From contig NZ_JAIQZN010000045.1 in assembly GCF_023333585.1 (NCBI RefSeq), forward strand, positions 1 to 49,202: a DNA stretch of 49,202 nt. The letters are read 5' to 3'. Shown piece after piece: positions 44,333 to 49,202 of the stretch. Each line of letters begins with the position of its first letter. Position 1 is the stretch's first letter. Below the pieces are notes generated by a model, which saw only the letters and a program-made list of their open reading frames with translations, ran no database searches and had not been told where the DNA came from. This DNA comes from Argonema antarcticum A004/B2 (GTDB taxonomy: Bacteria > Cyanobacteriota > Cyanobacteriia > Cyanobacteriales > Aerosakkonemataceae). The translations under genes were made by a program, and so were the position numbers.

Positions 44333-47300
44333 ATGAAAGGCAAAGCTTTGTTGGCACAGCAACTGACAAGTAATATATTTATATTCTTTTATGCCTTATT
44401 AAGCAGCCTCTGGATTTTATGTTCTGACCAGATGCTCAAGCTTTTGACAAATGACGAAACCTTGTTAACTCATTTACAGACTATCAAAGGTTGGTTTTTT
44501 GTACTCATTACCAGCTGGCTGCTGCATAAACTGAACAAACGCAATCAACGCCAAATCCACCAAGCCAAACAGCAATATAGCAGCATTTTTGATAACGCTG
44601 TCGAAGGCATTTATCAGGTACAACAGGATGGACATTATATTAATGCAAATCCTGCATTAGCAAGCATTTATGGCTACTCCACAGTAGATGAACTGATCGC
44701 CAATCTCAGCTGGCAAAAGCTGGATGTTGACCCCAGAAAGCGTACCCATATTGCGGAAACACTGCCAAAAATTGACACTTTGTCGGGAGTGGAGTTTGAG
44801 GTTTACCGCAAAGATGGCAGTATCATCTGGACAGTGGAAAACATCCGCGCTGTTCGAGATAATTTGGGCGCACTTCTTTATTATCAAGGCACGGTGCAAG
44901 ACATCACCAAAGTCTCTAGCGAAACTGAAGAAAATTTCCCAGAGTCAAGCGATAGCATATTACACGCCGTTATCGAAGGAATGACAGATGCGGTTTTTGT
45001 CAAGAATCTTCAAGGGCAGTATTTGATGGTTAATGCAGCGGGTGCTAACTTCCTGGGTAAGTCTGCCGCTCAAATAATCGGTAAGCATGACTGGGAATTA
45101 TTTTCATCTGAAATAGCACGAAAAATTAGGGAGAGCGATCGCAGAGTTATAGCTACATTTGAAACTGAAACTTACGAGCAAGTTGCTACAATAAACGACA
45201 TTAAACGAATATTTATAATTAGCAAAAGCGTCTATCGCGACTCCCAAGGCAACTCTCTAGGTTTGATTAGTATCGCTAGAGATATCACCGATTACAAGCA
45301 GGCAGAGGCAGAACGTTTTTATTTGCTCGAACAACTCAAACGAGATACTCAAGATTTGGCTGCCCTTACGGAAATCACCGCTAATGCGCCCAGTTCTTTG
45401 AATTTAGATCAACTTTTGAATATGCTGCTCAAACAAATTGTACAAGTATTGGCAGCAGATATAGCGATAATTTTACTTGAAGACAATAGTGTTTTAAGCT
45501 ACTGTGCTGGGATCGGAATCAGCGAAGAAGTTATCTCAAGCTATGTAATGCCTATCGGTCAAGGTTTTGCTGGCTCGATCGCAGCAACCGTGCAGCCGCT
45601 CTACATTGAAGATCCCCTGAATAAACCCAGTGCAGAAACATTGCATCCAACTACTTTACAATTCATCCTTCAGGTGGATATTCGCACGATGCTGGGCGTA
45701 CCGCTGAAGCGCAATGACAATTGTATTGGCGTTATTCAGATCGGTTGGTTCAACACCCATCCTTATAGCGAGCGCGAGATTCACCTCTTACAAATTACTG
45801 CGGAACGCTGTGCAATGGCAATTGTTAATTCCCAACTATACGAACAAACCGAAAAATTACAAAAACTCCGAAAATTGCAAATTGAGCGGATGCCTATAGG
45901 ATTCATTCTCACCGATAAAGAATTTAACTTTTTAGATTGGAATCCTGCTGCTGAAACAATATTTGGCTTCACGAAGTCAGAAGTACTGGGTAAAAAACTA
46001 TCAATAATTATTCCCGAATCAGCTAAATCTGATATGGATGCGATCTTGCAGCGTCTTAAGCAGGGAGATATGACCGCCCATAGCGTCAACGAAAACATCA
46101 CAAAAAAGGGAAATACAATCCTTTGCGAATGGCGCAATACTCCGCTCAAGGAAGTTGATGGTACAGTCTTCGGGCATCTTTTAATGGTGCAAGATATCAC
46201 CGAACGCAGACGATCGCAGGAAGAACGGATCAGATATGCGTTTTACGATGCGCTGACGGGATTGCCAAACCGGGCTTGGTTTTTGGAACATTTGGGACAA
46301 GTTCTAGCGCGATCGCAACAGGAAGCAGGGGAACAGGGAAGAATTCCCCAATGTCCAATGCCCAATGCCCAATCCCCCATACGCAACTTTGCCGTACTTT
46401 TGCTAAATTTAGACCGCTTCGAGATAGTTAAATCTAGCCTGGGGCATCTAATTGCCGATCAACTGCTGATTGCTACGGCTCGGCAGATCGAGCAGTGTCT
46501 GCGTTCAAAAGATCGGGTTGCTTATCTTGGCAGAGACGAGTTCGCAATTCTGCTGGATAATATCTCCGATGTCAGCGTTGCGAAGGATATCGCCGATCGC
46601 ATTTATGAACAGCTAACATTGCCTTTCGATCTTGACGGACACGAAATATTCTCCACTAGCAGCATCGGTATTGCCATCGGCGCAAACCTATTTGGTTCCC
46701 CTGATTACGAACGCCCAGAAGACTTTTTGCGTGCAGCCGATACCGCAATGTCCCAAGCTAAAGGACGTGGAGGCCCAGTAATATTTGAGCCAGAATGGCA
46801 CGCACACGCCCTATATCGCTTGCAGTTGGACACAGATTTGCGCCGAGCGATCGAGCGTCAGGAGTTCGAGCTGCAATACCAGCCAATTGTGTCCCTGCAA
46901 ACTTGCGAAATTATTGGTTTTGAGGCGTTGTTGCGCTGGTTTCACCCCACGCGGGGTTTAGTTTCCCCACTTGAGTTTGTCCCAGTTGCAGAAGAAACCA
47001 GATTGATTGTACCGATCGGTCAGTGGGTATTGCGGACAGCCTGTCAGCAGTTGCGGATCTGGCAACGGCAATTTGGGCGTAATTTGACTATCAGCGTGAA
47101 TCTGTCGCCTATTCAGCTAGGAGAAGCCAACTTAATTTTCCAAATTGACGCAATTCTGCAAGAAGTTTGGATTGCACCAAATACTTTGAAGCTGGAGATT
47201 ACGGAAAGCACAATTATGAGCAATACCGAATCTGCGATCGGTCTGCTTGAGCAACTTAAGCAAAGGAAGATTCAGCTTTGTATTGATGATTTTGGCACTG

Positions 47301-47605
47301 GGTATTCATCTCTGAGCTATCTGCACCGTTTTCCGATCGATACGTTAAAGATCGATCGATCGTTTGTCAGCCGCATGAGCGTGGATACGGAAAATTTAGA
47401 AATTGTTCGCGTTATTATAACCCTCGCTCATAATTTAGGCATGGATGTCATAGCAGAAGGTGTAGAAAATATTGAGCAATTGGCACTACTTCAAGCGCTT
47501 GGATGCGAATGCGGACAAGGCTACTTGTTTTCCAAACCGTTAGACAGCGAAGCCGCAGCCGCATTCTTAGAAAAAGAAAATGGGGCACTCGATGGTAAGG
47601 ATTAA
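44333..47605 (+). CDS. membrane PAS-PAS-GAF-PAS-GGDEF-EAL signalling protein (cyclic di-GMP)
   Basis: Start chosen at MKGKALLAQQ, with AGGGG about nine bases upstream; an upstream ATG at 44111 adds a proline-rich segment without domain features. Two transmembrane helices (about 14-35 and 53-69) precede PAS (YSSIFDNAVEGIY), PAS (VIEGMTDAVFVKNLQGQYL), GAF (LAALTEITANAPSSL to HLLQITAERCAMAI), PAS (IERMPIGFILTDKEFNFLDW), GGDEF and EAL domains. The GGDEF signature reads GRDEF (near 46529), so cyclase activity is doubtful; the EAL part is strong (FEALLRW, ESTIMSN, DDFGTGYSSLSYL, KIDRSFV). It is probably a c-di-GMP phosphodiesterase regulated by ligand or redox. A repeat-derived insert lies inside the GGDEF domain (46321-46380). 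Confidence 0.9.
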   Translation: MKGKALLAQQLTSNIFIFFYALLSSLWILCSDQMLKLLTNDETLLTHLQTIKGWFFVLITSWLLHKLNKRNQRQIHQAKQQYSSIFDNAVEGIYQVQQDGHYINANPALASIYGYSTVDELIANLSWQKLDVDPRKRTHIAETLPKIDTLSGVEFEVYRKDGSIIWTVENIRAVRDNLGALLYYQGTVQDITKVSSETEENFPESSDSILHAVIEGMTDAVFVKNLQGQYLMVNAAGANFLGKSAAQIIGKHDWELFSSEIARKIRESDRRVIATFETETYEQVATINDIKRIFIISKSVYRDSQGNSLGLISIARDITDYKQAEAERFYLLEQLKRDTQDLAALTEITANAPSSLNLDQLLNMLLKQIVQVLAADIAIILLEDNSVLSYCAGIGISEEVISSYVMPIGQGFAGSIAATVQPLYIEDPLNKPSAETLHPTTLQFILQVDIRTMLGVPLKRNDNCIGVIQIGWFNTHPYSEREIHLLQITAERCAMAIVNSQLYEQTEKLQKLRKLQIERMPIGFILTDKEFNFLDWNPAAETIFGFTKSEVLGKKLSIIIPESAKSDMDAILQRLKQGDMTAHSVNENITKKGNTILCEWRNTPLKEVDGTVFGHLLMVQDITERRRSQEERIRYAFYDALTGLPNRAWFLEHLGQVLARSQQEAGEQGRIPQCPMPNAQSPIRNFAVLLLNLDRFEIVKSSLGHLIADQLLIATARQIEQCLRSKDRVAYLGRDEFAILLDNISDVSVAKDIADRIYEQLTLPFDLDGHEIFSTSSIGIAIGANLFGSPDYERPEDFLRAADTAMSQAKGRGGPVIFEPEWHAHALYRLQLDTDLRRAIERQEFELQYQPIVSLQTCEIIGFEALLRWFHPTRGLVSPLEFVPVAEETRLIVPIGQWVLRTACQQLRIWQRQFGRNLTISVNLSPIQLGEANLIFQIDAILQEVWIAPNTLKLEITESTIMSNTESAIGLLEQLKQRKIQLCIDDFGTGYSSLSYLHRFPIDTLKIDRSFVSRMSVDTENLEIVRVIITLAHNLGMDVIAEGVENIEQLALLQALGCECGQGYLFSKPLDSEAAAAFLEKENGALDGKD
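46321..46380. repeat. CCCAATG-type heptamer repeat inside the GGDEF domain, in frame
   Basis: Several CCAATG(C/T)C heptamers read as PQCPMPNAQSP. They lie between the helix ending ARSQQ and the strand RNFAVLLLNLD, a loop between the first helix and strand of the GGDEF domain. The unit resembles spacer heptamers in the window. Confidence 0.75.
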
Positions 47606-47632
47606 TAGCTAATAATAGATCTTGTAATTGTG

Positions 47633-48757
47633 ATGAATACTAAGCCTCCTCAGACTTGGAAATGCGAACACACTCTCAAAGGACACACAGCATCGGTGAA
47701 TGCCGTTGCGATCGATCCTCAAGGCAATATCCTTGCCTGCGGTAGCGATGACAGAACAGTCAGTCTGTGGGATCTCAAAACCGGAAAACGCATTTTCACC
47801 TTTTTTGGGCTATTAAACGCTGTTTTTTCAGTCGCCTTCAGTCCGCGAACACCTCTTCTGGTTAGTGGCGACTTCGACAAGACAATTACTTGCTGGAATC
47901 TGGATACAAAAGCAGTGCGTAGCTTTTCGAGTCAGTCTGGAACTAACCACGCACATTCCGGCTACATTTTCTCCGTCGCCTTTACCCCTGATGGCGAAAC
48001 TCTTGCCAGTGGAAGTGCCGACAAAAATATCAAAATTTGGAATATACCCAGATGGGTGTCAACCCGCACATTGCGCGGACATACAGACACAGTTTGGTCT
48101 ATTGCCATCAGTCCCGACGGTCAAATTCTAGCTAGCGCTAGTGCAGATAAAACTATCAGACTTTGGCGTTTAAACAGTTGGGAAGAACCCCGCATTCTTA
48201 CCGGACATTCAGGTTGGGTAACATCGGTTGCGATCGGTCACCAAGGTAAAATTCTGGCTAGTGGAAGTCAAGATTCGACAATTAAATTATGGAATCTCAA
48301 TACGGTCAAATTACTCTACACTTTGAGCGGACATTCAGCTGCGGTTTGGTCTGTTGCTTTTAGCCAAGATAAACAGATTTTAGCCAGCGCAGGGAAGGAC
48401 GGCGTTAAGCTTTGGAACTTAAGTAAGGGAGAACTGCTGCATAATCTTTCTGGGCGTCATCCTATTGCTTTTAGTCCTGATGGAAAGACGCTAGTTACTG
48501 GCGGTGACGGTACGAATCTTAAGATTTGGCGTCAATATGTTCCGGTGACTGAATCTGCACCTAACCCGGCGTTATCTGGAGAATGGTACTCAATTTTGGG
48601 TGTGGATAAGTTAGCTTCTCCCCAAGAAGTTAAACTAGCTTATCGTCGATTAATTAAGCAATATCATCCCGATCTCAATCGATCTGCCAATGCTAAAGAT
48701 ATTATGCAGGCAATCAATGAAGCTTATGCAAAGTTTGAAGAAGAGGCTAGGGGGTAA
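47633..48757 (+). CDS. WD40 repeat protein with C-terminal J domain
   Basis: About seven WD40 blades (residues about 10-295) form a beta-propeller: HTLKGHTASVNAVAIDPQGN, DDRTVSLWDLKTGK, SADKTIRLWRL, SQDSTIKLWNLN and so on. A linker with PVTESAPNPALSGEW leads to a J domain (about 316-373, YSILGVDKLASPQEVKLAYR, QYHPDLNR with HPD intact). Canonical J proteins carry the J domain at the N-terminus; here it is at the C-terminus. A role recruiting Hsp70 to proteins bound by the propeller is inference. Start ATG at 47633 follows a GTG one codon earlier. A truncated paralogue is at 21605. The gene begins 27 bp after the GGDEF/EAL stop and may share its transcript. Confidence 0.9.
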   Translation: MNTKPPQTWKCEHTLKGHTASVNAVAIDPQGNILACGSDDRTVSLWDLKTGKRIFTFFGLLNAVFSVAFSPRTPLLVSGDFDKTITCWNLDTKAVRSFSSQSGTNHAHSGYIFSVAFTPDGETLASGSADKNIKIWNIPRWVSTRTLRGHTDTVWSIAISPDGQILASASADKTIRLWRLNSWEEPRILTGHSGWVTSVAIGHQGKILASGSQDSTIKLWNLNTVKLLYTLSGHSAAVWSVAFSQDKQILASAGKDGVKLWNLSKGELLHNLSGRHPIAFSPDGKTLVTGGDGTNLKIWRQYVPVTESAPNPALSGEWYSILGVDKLASPQEVKLAYRRLIKQYHPDLNRSANAKDIMQAINEAYAKFEEEARG

Positions 48758-48819
48758 TTTTAGATTTTAGATTTAGTTTAAATGGGTCTAGACGAATTAT
48801 TATTATGCTAATGTTCACT
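48758..48819. other. 3' flank of the WD40/J gene
   Basis: Short AT-rich stretch beginning with an ATTTTAGATTTTAGATT heptamer piece. No terminator seen. Confidence 0.3.
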
Positions 48820-49036
48820 CCTGTTCATTTTGTAGGGCACGGCATCATTAATATGTCGGTCCTACCAAAATTTTAATTAGCTGTGCTACTACTACAGATC
48901 CTGTTCATTTTGTAGTAGCACAGCTAATCAATATGTCGGTCATACCAAGATTTTAATTAGCTGTGCTACTACTACAGATCCTGTTCATTTTGTAGGGCAC
49001 GGCATCATAAATATGTCGGTCATACAAAAGATTTAT
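48820..49036. repeat. 80-bp tandem repeat, 2.7 copies
   Basis: Units start at 48820, 48900 and 48980 (CCTGTTCATTTTGTAG), the third cut short. Each has ATATGTCGGTC in the middle; units 1 and 2 end with TTAGCTGTGCTACTACTACA. In unit 2, GTAGTAGCACAGCTAAT (48912-48928) is the exact complement of ATTAGCTGTGCTACTAC (48956-48972), giving a 17-bp hairpin; units 1 and 3 have GGGCACGGCATCAT there instead. Confidence 0.9.
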
Positions 49037-49202
49037 AGCAACCGCCAGGGCGATTAAGCCAACTCCAACTGTTACCTTTAGTCCATAATCCCTTACTTCG
49101 TCAAGCTTTTCCCTCTTCCCTAGCCCCTAGCCCCTAGCCCCTAGTCCCTAGCTATAAATATGCCGTGTCCAAAGCAGCATATTTGACACGAAAGAACCCC
49201 CC
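49037..49202. repeat. right-edge spacer with CTAGCCC heptamers
   Basis: Non-coding stretch ending in a CTAGCCC run (about 49118-49150), the same heptamer (read on the other strand) as at 6997, 12509 and 13837. No gene. Confidence 0.6.

Overview
The window comes from a filamentous, Oscillatoria/Microcoleus-like cyanobacterium. This rests on gene content (fbp-tal-zwf-opcA block, slr1923-type BciB, a Psb35-like protein, cyanobacterial HrcA and PBP1A with a basic tail), many HIP1 (GCGATCGC) sites, and intergenic heptameric short tandem repeats (TAGGGGC, TTTTGAC, TAAAATC and AATGACT types). I saw no rRNA, tRNA or CRISPR array, but I could not run a covariance search.

Layout. 1-5.1 kb (minus): GH2 glycosidase, UDP-galactopyranose mutase and a glycosyltransferase, suggesting surface-sugar metabolism. 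5.5-7.0 kb: cobyrinate a,c-diamide synthase. 7.1-13.7 kb (minus): the oxidative pentose phosphate block fbp, tal, (intruding coiled-coil gene), zwf, opcA. 14.1-18.0 kb: B12-dependent ribonucleotide reductase nrdJ, split by a 266-nt group I-like intron and, 24 nt downstream, a 323-aa homing intein. 18.4-21.3 kb: cysE, a secreted protein and bciB. 21.6-22.0 kb: a truncated WD40/J-domain gene copy. 22.3-25.1 kb: membrane protein, rsmB, TerB-like gene and a Psb35-like gene. 25.4-31.8 kb (minus): PBP1A with a repeated tail, then a DUF4347/beta-helix/RTX gene broken by one base in an A7 run. 32.1-36.5 kb (plus): radical SAM protein, three small secreted proteins, an SRPBCC protein and a cysteine-rich mini-protein. 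36.9-40.0 kb: a VIT-VWA protein carrying an Hsp70 substrate-binding domain without the ATPase. 40.0-43.6 kb (minus): duplicated membrane proteins, hrcA, a rhodanese and a small conserved protein. 44.3-48.8 kb (plus): a PAS/GAF/GGDEF/EAL protein and the full-length WD40/J-domain protein. The right edge is an 80-bp tandem repeat.

How genes work together. G6PDH, its activator OpcA, transaldolase and FBPase form the dark-metabolism pathway; Zwf and OpcA keep the cysteines used for redox control. CbiA makes a precursor of the cobalamin cofactor that NrdJ needs. Three chaperone-like pieces (VWA-Hsp70-SBD fusion, HrcA, WD40-J protein) lie within 12 kb; a functional link is only a hypothesis.

Most notable: the VIT-VWA-Hsp70(SBD) fusion; the intron and intein eight codons apart at the NrdJ active site; and intergenic repeats that have become in-frame coding sequence in at least four, probably five, unrelated genes (cbiA, rsmB, the GGDEF/EAL gene, the VWA gene and the C-terminus of bciB).
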